Source of the DNA: a virus
Direction: 5' to 3' (one strand)
Virus record (IMG/VR): IMGVR_UViG_3300042549_002822
Span: 1-32,011 of that record
Length of the DNA stretch: 32,011 bases
Positions 1 to 7,637 of the stretch are shown in pieces. Each line of letters starts with the position of its first letter. Within the stretch, counting starts at the first letter, position 1. The notes beneath the pieces are model-generated. The model was given only the letters and a program-made list of their open reading frames with translations, was not told the origin of the DNA and made no database searches. The translations under genes were made by a program, and so were the position numbers.

Positions 1-1
1 G

Positions 2-2356
2 GCAGCGGAACCCGGCGCAGCAGGCCCCAGTGGGTTCCAGCAGGCCCTCCAGACTGGTGCTCAGATCGCTTCAATCGCATCTCTGTTCGCCGGATCTGAC
101 CGCCGCATGAAGGAGGGCATTGAGCCAATCGGCAAGACCTTTGACGGCCAGACCATCCACAAATACCGCTACAAGAACGACCCTCGCACGCAGATCGGCT
201 TGATCGCGCAGGAGGTCGAGCGCCACCACCCTGATGCTGTGGGCCTCGCAAGGGGCTACAAGACGGTCAACTATGACACGGCCACGAAGGACGCTGCCAA
301 TCGCGGGCACTTCGGGCACGGCGGCATTGCGGGTCGGCACGGGTACGGCACAGACGGCGCTGTACAGCCTTTGCCAGAGTGGGCGCAGGCCGCAGAGCGC
401 ATCCGGCGTGGCGAGGGCACGCTCGGCGACAAAGGGTACGACACTCGCTATGGCGGGGAAAAATATGCCCCGCCAGACAAGCCCCTAAGCCAAATGACCC
501 TTGGCGAGCTTTCTGACTACCAGCGCGATAAGCTGATTCCGGCAACCCGAGGCCAGATCCCCGGCGTTCCTAAGACGCAGGGCACGGGCGCGGCTGGCGC
601 TTATCAGATGACCCACGGGTTCATCAACCAATATGCCCCAGAGTTCTTTGGCCCAAATTATCGGGATGAGACGTTTTTCACGCCCGAGAACCAAGACGCC
701 CTCGCCGAGTTTGTCTACAACAAATACAAGAACGACCCCAAGAAACTGGCGGGCACTTGGGCCACCTTCAGCGGGCTTGACCCGCAGGGTTCTGGCCGGG
801 CGCTGGAGATCCAGCAGGGCCGCAACCCCCGCAACACCACCAACCCCGATGGGTCGGTCAATGTGGCGCGTAACACCGTGGGCGCTCCAGCCGCTGGCCT
901 AGATCCCAGAGGACCAGAGGTCATGGGAGAGATGCCTCCGATTATGGCAGAGCGTCCTGCCGCCCTAGCAGCCGCAGCACTTGGGCGGCCCGATGCTGAA
1001 GCCCAGAAGGCCGGTCTCGCTGGTCCGCAAGGGGCGCAGGAGAGGCCGTTTGGCTACCCTCTCCGCAAAAAGCCTGATTTCATGCAGCGCAATCAGGATT
1101 GGCTCCTGCCTCTGGCAAGCGGCGTCGGCAGCATGTTGGCTTCCAAAAGCCCGTTCCTGCTTAACGCGGTCGGTGAGGGTCTGGTTGGCGCTGCCGAGGG
1201 CTATGGCACCGGCCAGAACCGTCTCTCCGAGATGGAGGAGCGTGCGGCCAATACTGAAAACACATTTGCCGACATTGCACGCAACAGCATTGTCCAGATG
1301 GGTACGGGCTGGGGCCTGATGGTCTATGACAAGATAACTGGCACTTACAAACCTACCCCGGGCTTCTTAATCCTAAAAAATCCTGAGAACTTCCCAGACG
1401 TTGACCCAAGGACGCTCGACAACCTCCGTGAAAAAATGAAACAGAGTGGGCAGCTTGATGTTACTCCATCAGGCGGGGGATCTTCCGCAAGTGCCGCGCC
1501 AGCGCCTGCGAGGTCTGCCGAAGATCCAGCACAACCGCCAACGCCTCGACCTGACGCAAATAACCCGTATCCGCTCGTTTCTGGTGATGCATCCGCTCTG
1601 ATCAAGCGAAACATTGAGACGGCCCAGCGCGCCGCCGCTTCGTCAAGCGTACTGCCCCCTCCAGAAAAAGACATCTTCGCGCCAGTTGAGTCCGAATATG
1701 CTGCCGCCCAAGCTCTCAAGGTGCCGCTGAACGAACTGACCGTAACGATTGCCAACGCGCCGGTCGGTGGTCCTCTGACGCCGATGGTTACCATGTTTGA
1801 GATGGTGGGCAACCAAATCTCTGAGGGCTTGGGCCTTGGCCCTGCGTTCGATCCAGAGGTGATTGCCAATCAAGAGCTTCTCAAAAAACAAATCACGCGC
1901 CTTTCTGCCTTGGCGGCGGAACAAGGAAACCAGACTGCTCAGTCGGCGCTGACCACACTTTCGGCTGGCCTGCCGCAAGAAAAGAACACCGTGCAGGGCC
2001 GGGCCGAAATGATGGCAAGCATCTTGAGCGCGAACCAGCTACGCCTTGATAAGGGGCGAGTATTCTCTCAGTACAAGCAGCTTGCTCAGTCAATTCCCGG
2101 CGGCGAAGCCTATTCGCCCTACGCCGGGACCGGGCTGCAACAGCTTTATGACGCCGAAAACAGCCCCGCAACCTATGCCAAAGAGAAAGAAGTTCTGGCG
2201 CGTATGTTTATGGAACATCCGCCCGGCCATGATGGAACTTGGGCTGAGTTCCTTGCCAAACACTCAAACGACCTGACGCCCGAACAAAGGGCTACCGTTG
2301 ACAAGACGTTTGGCACGAAAGACATCGTCCGATACTTCTCGCAGGAGGCTCAGTAA
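2..2356 (+). CDS. Large virion protein with S74 core and lysozyme-like domain (5' partial)
   Basis: The frame is open from base 2, so the start lies upstream of the window and the ATG at 107 is internal. In order it has a Gly/Ala-rich stretch, an S74 (intramolecular chaperone) core at 95-313 with the Ser-Asp of SDRRMKEGI and the later IAQEVERHHPDAVG, a GHGGIAGRHGYG glycine motif, then a lysozyme/transglycosylase-like segment at about 485-842 (LGELSDYQR, GAAGAYQMTHG, FTPENQDALAEF). The remainder is Ala/Pro-rich and helical. Peptidoglycan-degrading domains on virion proteins usually help DNA entry. I infer an ejection or internal virion protein. It resembles the 1469-aa minus-strand protein at 18297-22706 in the S74 core and placement, but only this one has the lysozyme-like part. 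The next gene starts in the overlapping TAATG. Confidence 0.8.
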   Translation, partial: AAEPGAAGPSGFQQALQTGAQIASIASLFAGSDRRMKEGIEPIGKTFDGQTIHKYRYKNDPRTQIGLIAQEVERHHPDAVGLARGYKTVNYDTATKDAANRGHFGHGGIAGRHGYGTDGAVQPLPEWAQAAERIRRGEGTLGDKGYDTRYGGEKYAPPDKPLSQMTLGELSDYQRDKLIPATRGQIPGVPKTQGTGAAGAYQMTHGFINQYAPEFFGPNYRDETFFTPENQDALAEFVYNKYKNDPKKLAGTWATFSGLDPQGSGRALEIQQGRNPRNTTNPDGSVNVARNTVGAPAAGLDPRGPEVMGEMPPIMAERPAALAAAALGRPDAEAQKAGLAGPQGAQERPFGYPLRKKPDFMQRNQDWLLPLASGVGSMLASKSPFLLNAVGEGLVGAAEGYGTGQNRLSEMEERAANTENTFADIARNSIVQMGTGWGLMVYDKITGTYKPTPGFLILKNPENFPDVDPRTLDNLREKMKQSGQLDVTPSGGGSSASAAPAPARSAEDPAQPPTPRPDANNPYPLVSGDASALIKRNIETAQRAAASSSVLPPPEKDIFAPVESEYAAAQALKVPLNELTVTIANAPVGGPLTPMVTMFEMVGNQISEGLGLGPAFDPEVIANQELLKKQITRLSALAAEQGNQTAQSALTTLSAGLPQEKNTVQGRAEMMASILSANQLRLDKGRVFSQYKQLAQSIPGGEAYSPYAGTGLQQLYDAENSPATYAKEKEVLARMFMEHPPGHDGTWAEFLAKHSNDLTPEQRATVDKTFGTKDIVRYFSQEAQ
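95..313 (+). repeat. S74 core, copy 3 (plus strand)
   Basis: This 73-codon segment runs from the Ser-Asp of SDRRMKE to RGHF. It matches the two minus-strand copies at 21663-21881 and 20532-20750 almost residue for residue (GKTFDGQ, YRYKxD, RTQIGL, AQEVERHHP, AVG, YKTV, YD.AT). In phage tail proteins the S74 core mediates trimer folding and then self-cleaves at the Ser-Asp bond. Here it lacks the usual C-terminal position. Confidence 0.8.
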
Positions 2357-4977
2357 TGGCCGAGTACGACGTAGACAAGATCTTCGGCCAACTGAACCAG
2401 CCGCCTGCCGAACCAGAGCAGCCCGCGATTGCCCGGCCGGGTCAGCCCGCGCCTCGCCCAGCGGCTGTACCGGGGGGGATGCCAGATCTCACGCGGTCGG
2501 TATCCTCCGTGCCCAAAACGCCCACTCCTGCCGCGACTGACTCAATGAACGCCTTGCTCCGCACGCCTCCGCGCGTTGCATATGCGTTGCCGGGCATTTT
2601 CGGCTCTGCCGAGCAGACTGCCATTGATGCGTATTCTGGCCTTATCAGAAACCCATATTATTGGGCCAAGGAGAAACTTGACCTCATCTCCCCAAACGAA
2701 CGCAAGCGTCTGTCTGCGGAGCCGGTATTTTCAAAAAATCTTCCAACGCAAGGCCGCGATATGTACCTCGCTGCGATGGAAAAACTTGGCCGCATCACTC
2801 CGCAGCAACGGGCGGAACGAGAAGCTGTTCCTATATGGGAGAACCCGTCTAAACGTTCAGAGTTTTTCGGCTCGCCGACGATGGCAGGTCGATCTGAAGA
2901 GTTCCGTGAGAATTTTGACGCATCTGGCGTTGGCGGGATCAACTGGGGTAAGCGCCCTGAAACGCCTGAAGGCCGCATCTCGGAAATGGCTTTAGAGGGG
3001 GCGATGCAAGGCATTCCCGGCAGCAAGGGGGTGATTGGGCGCATGGTGACTGGCGGGCTGGGCGCTGGCGCGGGCAAATGGGCCGAGGAGAAATTTCCAG
3101 ACAGCGCAGTCGCCCCAATCGTCATGAACCTACTGGGCAATGCCGCTGGCGGCCTTGGTTCAGCAGTCGCAGGCAAAGTGGTGGGCGATACCGTTGGGGG
3201 TCTGGTTCTGCCGTCTTACGGTCTTAAACGCGATCTGCAAGACGCCATTCGGCAGGATCTTGTTGCTGATCCGCAAACTGCAGAGGCCCTGCGGAAAGCA
3301 GTTGCGGCAGGCTTGCCCGTCACGATGGCTGATTTGGTCACCGGCCCGAACGCCGCAAAACTTATTGAGAGGGGTGCGTACGGCACGCCCGCCAACATTG
3401 CCAAGCAGAAGTCATTGACCGATTTCCTTATTGCTCGGCAAGCCGAAGGCGCTGCTCGTACAAGTGATTTTTTGAAAAGTGAGTTTGGCACACATGGCGA
3501 GTACATGGGTTTGCCCAAAGATGCGACTGGGCAGCTTAATCCTGACCTCAATGTTGCTATTGAGAAGCGGCTTGTTGAGGCGGCCAATAAAGTTGAGACC
3601 ACAAGACTTTACGACGCCATGCGGAGCAATCCGGCAGCAGGCTCGATATCTACCTCAGTGTTTGACACGGTCAGGCCCGACTTCCTTGAGAACCCGCTTT
3701 TGAAAGATGCGATGGCAAAAGCCAGCGTGTCAGGGCAGTCTGATCCTTCCCGAGGAATTATTGCCCCGAGGTTTATTCGTGGCCCATATGGCACTCAAGA
3801 GGTGCCCGGCAATCTTGCGTTTTGGGATCAGGTCAAGCGCGAGCTAGACCGTACGGCAAAACTTGGTGAAGCGGTGCCTGATGCAAAGGCTGCGGAGGCA
3901 ACAATCACCGGAGCAAAGAATGCAAAGGCAGAGCTTGTCGGCGTTCTGGACAAAGTTGTCCCTGAATATGAAATTGCCCGCGATAGGGCAAGTGAAGTAT
4001 TTGGGGCCGCAAGCGCCCCAGAGGCTGGCGAACTTTTCTTGAAGACAACGAATGATTTCAAGGTAGAGCAGATTGCCAACGCAATGAAGAACTATTCACC
4101 TGAGCAGAGGGAGCTATTTGCTGTCGGGTACGCCAGAGGTCTTTTGAAACGAGTTAACTCTGGCGATGTGAAGGGCCTTTACACGACACTAACCAAGCCG
4201 GAAACGCGGGATCGTACAATCGCAGCCATAGGGGAAGACCGTTACAATTCTATTCTCGGCAGGGTCGCTCAGGAGCGCCTTCTCGCTGAAACTCCGACCG
4301 TTGGCTTGCCAAAAACCGCCCGTGCAGATGCGCGTGCCGCCGGTATCACCGCTTCACTTACTGGTGGCGCAACATATGGGCTTACGACATTGGCAGGGGG
4401 CGTGCCGTTCACAACTGACATTGGCCCTCTTGCCGTTACCGCCGCATTTGCTGGTGCTGGGGCGGCTCTTTCCGGCCTAAAAAGTGTTGCCGAGCATCGT
4501 ATTGGCGAACGGCTCATCAGGTTGGTTACCGATACGAAAAACCCAAAGGCAGCTAAGGAACTTGGCAACCTTCTTAACAGCCAGCCCTCTGTTATGCGTA
4601 TTTTCAACAAAATGACGCTGTCGGCCAATCAGGCCGCCCAGCAGGCGCGGAGGCAGTTTGTAACGAGGCCTGCCGAAGAAGACGACCGCCAACCTCGGGA
4701 ACCTGCAAAGCCTCAAACACCTGCCGACAAAATGAGCGAGGCGACCAGAAGGCTGATGCAGGATGTCGGCATGGGCGGACCGCAGGCCCAAGCCTCTGGC
4801 GGCCGCGTAGGCTACCGCTCAGGCGGCCGCATCCTCGACCACGGCAGCAAGGCTGACGCACTGGTCCGCGCTGCCGAGGCCGCCCGTAAGACCATCAGCG
4901 GCACCACAGAGCCTCTGCTGGATCTCCCCGACGAGCATGTGGTGAAGGCTCTAGCTGTCGCGGGGGAAGCCATTTAA
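2356..4977 (+). CDS. Large putative ejection/internal virion protein, 873 aa (paralogue of 16047-18287)
   Basis: The start is fixed by TAATG overlap with the upstream stop and by GGAGG eight bases before it. The N-terminus is Pro/Ala-rich. A Gly/Ala-rich, possibly membrane-active stretch lies near residues 215-290, a long helical middle follows, and a second Gly/Ala-rich hydrophobic stretch lies near 660-715. The last 61 residues (4792-4974: GGRVGYRSGGRILDH, then TTEPLL, PDE, VVKAL) are about three quarters identical to the end of the 746-aa minus-strand protein, although the bodies are much more divergent. I infer a virion protein acting with its upstream partner in DNA ejection; no enzymatic motif is seen. 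Its last 27 bp overlap the end of the convergent RuvC-like gene. Confidence 0.7.
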   Translation: MAEYDVDKIFGQLNQPPAEPEQPAIARPGQPAPRPAAVPGGMPDLTRSVSSVPKTPTPAATDSMNALLRTPPRVAYALPGIFGSAEQTAIDAYSGLIRNPYYWAKEKLDLISPNERKRLSAEPVFSKNLPTQGRDMYLAAMEKLGRITPQQRAEREAVPIWENPSKRSEFFGSPTMAGRSEEFRENFDASGVGGINWGKRPETPEGRISEMALEGAMQGIPGSKGVIGRMVTGGLGAGAGKWAEEKFPDSAVAPIVMNLLGNAAGGLGSAVAGKVVGDTVGGLVLPSYGLKRDLQDAIRQDLVADPQTAEALRKAVAAGLPVTMADLVTGPNAAKLIERGAYGTPANIAKQKSLTDFLIARQAEGAARTSDFLKSEFGTHGEYMGLPKDATGQLNPDLNVAIEKRLVEAANKVETTRLYDAMRSNPAAGSISTSVFDTVRPDFLENPLLKDAMAKASVSGQSDPSRGIIAPRFIRGPYGTQEVPGNLAFWDQVKRELDRTAKLGEAVPDAKAAEATITGAKNAKAELVGVLDKVVPEYEIARDRASEVFGAASAPEAGELFLKTTNDFKVEQIANAMKNYSPEQRELFAVGYARGLLKRVNSGDVKGLYTTLTKPETRDRTIAAIGEDRYNSILGRVAQERLLAETPTVGLPKTARADARAAGITASLTGGATYGLTTLAGGVPFTTDIGPLAVTAAFAGAGAALSGLKSVAEHRIGERLIRLVTDTKNPKAAKELGNLLNSQPSVMRIFNKMTLSANQAAQQARRQFVTRPAEEDDRQPREPAKPQTPADKMSEATRRLMQDVGMGGPQAQASGGRVGYRSGGRILDHGSKADALVRAAEAARKTISGTTEPLLDLPDEHVVKALAVAGEAI

Positions 4978-5427
4978 GCAGAACCACCGGCCAAGAAGGG
5001 CGGCGTCCGCGCGGCCGTCGTCCTTCACCCGCCGGAACTTGTCGGCGGCCCCCGGCCAGAGCTTCTGGCAGAGCGCCCGGCACGCGCCCTTGTCTGCCCC
5101 TACCCCCATCTGACGCTTCCATGTTTGAGGCAGGACATGGTCGTAGGGGATGGACAGCGCAGCGCAGATCCCCTCGATCACACCAGCCCCATACCCGAAG
5201 TTAAACATACTGGTCACGCCCTGACCCGGCCGGGCACCCACTCGCTCAATGACCAGATAAGCAATGTCCGCCGACCGGCTGTCGAGGATCACGGCCAGTT
5301 GATTTGCCGCAACCCTCGTCTTCCCGTCGTGCTTGATGGTCGGCATGTCCACGACCTCGATAAGGACGCCGTTGTCACTCAAGAAGGCGATGGCTCCCGT
5401 GTACCCGGGGTCGATGGCGCAGATCAT
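4951..5427 (-). CDS. RuvC-like Holliday junction resolvase
   Basis: This 158-aa protein has the RNase H-fold resolvase pattern. The N-terminal strand MICAIDPGYTGAIAFL carries Asp6, LVIERVGARPGQG carries Glu61, and the end has KDDGRADAALLGRW with Asp137 and Asp141, matching the four acidic residues of RuvC enzymes. TSMFNFGYGAGVIEG and LPQTWKRQMGV are also typical of phage RuvC-like proteins. It would cut branched DNA made during phage recombination and before packaging. Its ATG overlaps the upstream gene stop (ATGA), so the two form a small operon. Its stop codon lies inside the antisense 3' end of the 873-aa gene. Confidence 0.85.
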   Translation of the reverse strand: MICAIDPGYTGAIAFLSDNGVLIEVVDMPTIKHDGKTRVAANQLAVILDSRSADIAYLVIERVGARPGQGVTSMFNFGYGAGVIEGICAALSIPYDHVLPQTWKRQMGVGADKGACRALCQKLWPGAADKFRRVKDDGRADAALLGRWFCLNGFPRDS

Positions 5428-5651
5428 CGCAGGGGCTTCAGCTTGCAGAGCAGCACGATCCGGTCCCGATCATACCGATGCACCATGGCGACGGTGCCCC
5501 GGTCCCGGCTCTCCAGCACCAGCGGCACATCGCGCGGGTCGAGATGCCAGCGCCAGATGTAGGTCGGCTCGCATTTCTCAGCCACGATCCGCCATTGGCT
5601 GACCGACAGTTCTTTCCGGTGTTTCGCTACCTGTTGTGTCGATATCCGCAT
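5424..5651 (-). CDS. Small conserved-looking phage protein, 75 aa, unknown
   Basis: The start MRISTQQVAK at 5651 is preferred because a perfect AGGAGGT (5657-5663 on the complement) precedes it; the frame is open further upstream but without a better site. The protein is charged and rich in Arg and Trp (SQWRIVAEKCEPTYIWRWHL) with a C-terminal beta pattern (GTVAMVHRY, DRIVLLCKL). It is translationally coupled to the RuvC-like gene by a 4-nt overlap, which suggests a role in early DNA metabolism. I do not recognise the family. Confidence 0.7.
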   Translation of the reverse strand: MRISTQQVAKHRKELSVSQWRIVAEKCEPTYIWRWHLDPRDVPLVLESRDRGTVAMVHRYDRDRIVLLCKLKPLR

Positions 5652-5669
5652 CGGCCACCTCCTGTAGGG

Positions 5670-5675
5670 ATTGTA
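5670..5675 (-). promoter_or_regulatory. Possible -10 box for the RuvC operon
   Basis: TACAAT on the minus strand lies 19 bp before the start codon at 5651. No good -35 is visible 17 bp upstream, and the implied transcript would start almost at the ribosome site. This is a weak call. Confidence 0.25.
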
Positions 5676-5698
5676 GCCATGCCGCAAAAATAAATCAC

Positions 5699-5784
5699 GA
5701 AAAATGAAAATAGGCGGTTGACCTCCCAGATTGCGAGGCGTATATCTCCTTTCACACAAGGCCGATGGCCGCAGGAGATACGAA
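5699..5784 (+). promoter_or_regulatory. Early promoter and leader, copy 1
   Basis: TTGACC at 5718-5723 and TATATC at 5741-5746 are separated by 17 bp, a good sigma70-type promoter. An A-rich upstream element GAAAAATGA begins at 5699. The leader holds GGCCGATGGCC (5760-5770), a small perfect inverted repeat, immediately before GCAGGAG. TTGACCTCCCAGATTG and GGCCGATGGCCGCAGGAGA recur at 7016-7078. Confidence 0.75.
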
Positions 5785-6057
5785 ATGACCAACGCAAACC
5801 TCGCCGACCGCTACGCCGCCCTCAAGGGCCAGATCGACGCTCTCACCGCCGAACTCGACGCGGTCAAGGCTTCCATCAAGACCCTCGGCGTCCCCACCCT
5901 CGAAGGTGACCACTGCACCGTCACCCTCTCACTCTCCGAGCGGTCCTCGCTCGACACCGCCGCCGTCAAGAAGCTCCTGACCGCCGAGCAGATCGCGGCC
6001 AACACCAAGGTCTCGCTGGTCGAGACGATCCGCATCAAGGCCAAGGTGGCCGCCTAA
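5785..6057 (+). CDS. Small phage protein with N-terminal coiled coil, 90 aa
   Basis: The start is the ATG at 5785, eight bases after GGAGA; the frame is open upstream but without a site. The N-terminus (ADRYAALKGQIDALTAELDA) is a heptad-type helix. A compact part follows (LEGDHCTVTLSLSERSSLD, then VKKLLTAEQI, NTKVSLVETIRIKAKV). Similar small proteins occur in alphaproteobacterial phages from memory, but I know no function. It is the first gene behind the strongest early promoter and is followed by a UUCG hairpin. Confidence 0.75.
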   Translation: MTNANLADRYAALKGQIDALTAELDAVKASIKTLGVPTLEGDHCTVTLSLSERSSLDTAAVKKLLTAEQIAANTKVSLVETIRIKAKVAA

Positions 6058-6064
6058 TCACCCC

Positions 6065-6082
6065 GGGGGACTTCGGTCCCCC
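6065..6082 (+). other. Intercistronic UUCG hairpin 1
   Basis: GGGGGAC TTCG GTCCCCC forms a perfect 7-bp stem with a TTCG tetraloop just after the stop of the 90-aa gene. There is no T tract, so it is more likely an RNA stability, processing or partial attenuation element than a full terminator. The flanking sequence (ATCACCCCG before, TAGGAGACC before the next ATG) recurs at 7352-7397. Confidence 0.7.
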
Positions 6083-6104
6083 AACACTCTCTAGGAGACC
6101 AGAT

Positions 6105-6485
6105 ATGACCCAGACCATCCGCCTAACTGAGAAAGAAGCCGAAGTCATTCGCCACCGCGCCACCCAGCCCGACTGCATTGCCGAGGTCTTCTCGGAAACG
6201 CTGGACGGCTGGACCACCGAGCGGGTCGAGACGCTGCTCGCCCAGATCATTGCCGACACCCCGGGCAAGGGCCTGCGGATCACTTTCAACCCGGGCACCG
6301 TTGATCATGTTCTGCTGCTGACCGAACTGCTGGAAGGCAACACGACGGGCGATGCCGCCGACGATTATCTGGCTTACTACGACATTGATGAGCCTGAGTA
6401 CCGGATTGGCGTTGCTTTGCGTCGGGCCTGCGACAGCGTTGTACGCAAGTTTCATGCGGCGGGTATCGTCGCCAGCATTCGATAA
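6105..6485 (+). CDS. Hypothetical early protein, 126 aa
   Basis: The ATG at 6105 follows TAGGAGACCAGAT. The protein is acidic with an N-terminal helical part (IRLTEKEAEVIRHRA) and a middle segment rich in Asp and Tyr (DAADDYLAYYDIDEPEYRIG) before a C-terminal helix (VALRRACDSVVRKFHAAG). No catalytic motif or known domain is recognised. It sits in the first early transcription unit, 11 bp before the next gene. Confidence 0.65.
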   Translation: MTQTIRLTEKEAEVIRHRATQPDCIAEVFSETLDGWTTERVETLLAQIIADTPGKGLRITFNPGTVDHVLLLTELLEGNTTGDAADDYLAYYDIDEPEYRIGVALRRACDSVVRKFHAAGIVASIR

Positions 6486-6496
6486 GGAGACTTACC

Positions 6497-6769
6497 ATGA
6501 CCGACTATATCCTGTTCCCCCGCGCCATCGACCTCGTCTACTACATCGCGGACCGGATCGGCTCCGACTACGAACTGGCCGACGCCGTGTACGAGGATCT
6601 GTCCGCCGAGGACATCATCGACTTCGTCGCTGTTGGCTCACAGACGGGCTTCCGCCTGCCTGCCGACCTCGACCTGCTCGCCGCCGTTGAGCGCACGTTG
6701 CAGCGCCAGCAGGACATCGCGGAAGCCCAGATTGCATGGAGCCTCGAAAATGATCCGCTTAACGGCTGA
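6497..6769 (+). CDS. Hypothetical acidic early protein, 90 aa
   Basis: It starts MTDYILFPRAIDLVYYIADR after AAGGAGACTTACC, a good ribosome site. The protein is strongly acidic and mostly helical (ELADAVYEDLSAEDIIDFVAV, split by short turns). Small acidic early phage proteins are often DNA mimics or inhibitors of host factors, but nothing here proves that. The next gene starts 20 bp inside its end. Confidence 0.65.
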   Translation: MTDYILFPRAIDLVYYIADRIGSDYELADAVYEDLSAEDIIDFVAVGSQTGFRLPADLDLLAAVERTLQRQQDIAEAQIAWSLENDPLNG

Positions 6770-6992
6770 AGCCAACAATCCCGCCCTTCGGGGCCACCGG
6801 GCCAGCCGCATTCTGCGGTTCGGCCCGGGCGGCCGCTTTCAGGTCTATGCCATCCATACCCGGTTCGCCGATGTCGAGTGGTGGGTGGCTGATACCAACA
6901 TCACCTACGGGGATGGGCGGCCGTGGATCATCCGCCAAGAACCCAGCTTCGACGAGGCCATTTCGACCGTTCTGGCCGGTGTCGAAAAATAA
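6750..6992 (+). CDS. Hypothetical early protein, 80 aa
   Basis: The start MIRLTAEANNPALRG at 6750 is chosen because it leaves a short overlap with the previous gene and gives a coherent protein; the frame upstream is Ser/Arg-rich antisense-like sequence. The middle has an alternating beta pattern (SRILRFGPGGRFQVYAIHTR, VEWWVADTNI), suggesting a small beta fold, then an acidic helix. No family recognised. It closes the first early unit before the second promoter. Confidence 0.6.
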   Translation: MIRLTAEANNPALRGHRASRILRFGPGGRFQVYAIHTRFADVEWWVADTNITYGDGRPWIIRQEPSFDEAISTVLAGVEK

Positions 6993-7015
6993 TCAAGTTA
7001 GGCTGATTTATTTTC

Positions 7016-7078
7016 TTGACCTCCCAGATTGGGTGGCTTAGAACTCATCTCACGGCCGATGGCCGCAGGAGACACGCC
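7016..7078 (+). promoter_or_regulatory. Early promoter and leader, copy 2
   Basis: TTGACC (7016-7021), 17 bp, TAGAAC (7039-7044), then GGCCGATGGCC (7054-7064) and GCAGGAGA before ATG. The first 16 bases and the 19-base leader block match copy 1 at 5718-5784, while the -10 and spacer 3' half differ. The AT-rich sequence before it includes GAAAAATAATCAAG. Confidence 0.7.
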
Positions 7079-7351
7079 ATGAACCAGTTCACTTTCGCCA
7101 CCGACGCCGACACCATCGGCGATGTCATCGTCACCGCCGCCATCAACGGCCTCGACTGCATCATCGTCTCGGTCCTGTTCGGCGATGTCACCATCGACCC
7201 TGCCACGGTCGATCTTGATGGCTGCACCCTTGAGGCAGTGCTGGTTGAGCGCGCCGAGGATCTCGCCGCCGACAAGGGCCTCTTCGACGAAGACGCCTAC
7301 GTCCCCGAGCGCAAGCACTGGGAGGTCCGCGAGGACCGCTTCGGCTACTGA
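7079..7351 (+). CDS. Hypothetical acidic early protein, 90 aa
   Basis: The ATG at 7079 follows the copied leader and GCAGGAGACACGCC. The protein is very acidic with a long hydrophobic beta-rich centre (VIVTAAINGLDCIIVSVLF, then GDVTIDPATVDLDG) and an acidic C-terminus (ERAEDLAADKG, FDEDAY). It is not similar to the 90-aa protein behind promoter copy 1, although both have the same length and same flanking control sequences. Function unknown. Confidence 0.7.
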   Translation: MNQFTFATDADTIGDVIVTAAINGLDCIIVSVLFGDVTIDPATVDLDGCTLEAVLVERAEDLAADKGLFDEDAYVPERKHWEVREDRFGY

Positions 7352-7359
7352 TCAACCCC

Positions 7360-7375
7360 GGGGGCTGCGGCCCCC
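7360..7375 (+). other. Intercistronic hairpin 2
   Basis: GGGGGC TGCG GCCCCC gives a 6-bp stem with a four-base loop directly after the stop codon. It is followed by a C-rich run and CCTAGGAGACC before the next ATG, as at hairpin 1. No T tract. Confidence 0.65.
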
Positions 7376-7397
7376 ACCCCCCCCTAGGAGACCTGAC

Positions 7398-7637
7398 ATG
7401 ACCACTTTTGCAGAACGCACCATTCGCGCCCGCGCCTTCACCGCCCTCGTTGATGCTTCCATTCGCAGCATCGAGACCGAGGATCGCTACATCGCTGCAC
7501 GCAAGGCTGCCGCTTTTGAGCACATCGTCGAGGAGCTTGCCCGCCTCAACCCCGAGGCTCTTGCCCTCATCGAAGACATTTTCGTTCCGTTCTATCAGGA
7601 CCGCCTTGACGCGCAGAAGGAGACTGAAAATGGCTGA
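7398..7637 (+). CDS. Hypothetical early protein, 79 aa
   Basis: The ATG at 7398 follows TAGGAGACCTGAC. The protein is helical throughout (FAERTIRARAFTALVDASI, RKAAAFEHIVEELARL, NPEALALIEDIFVPF). No family recognised. It is the first of six genes joined by short overlaps; the next start lies 8 bp inside it. Confidence 0.65.
   Translation: MTTFAERTIRARAFTALVDASIRSIETEDRYIAARKAAAFEHIVEELARLNPEALALIEDIFVPFYQDRLDAQKETENG

Noticed and set aside
1345-1869. 174-aa minus-strand open frame inside the left virion gene
   Set aside because: Arg/Ser/Gly-rich shadow of a convincing plus-strand gene with no ribosome site or domain.
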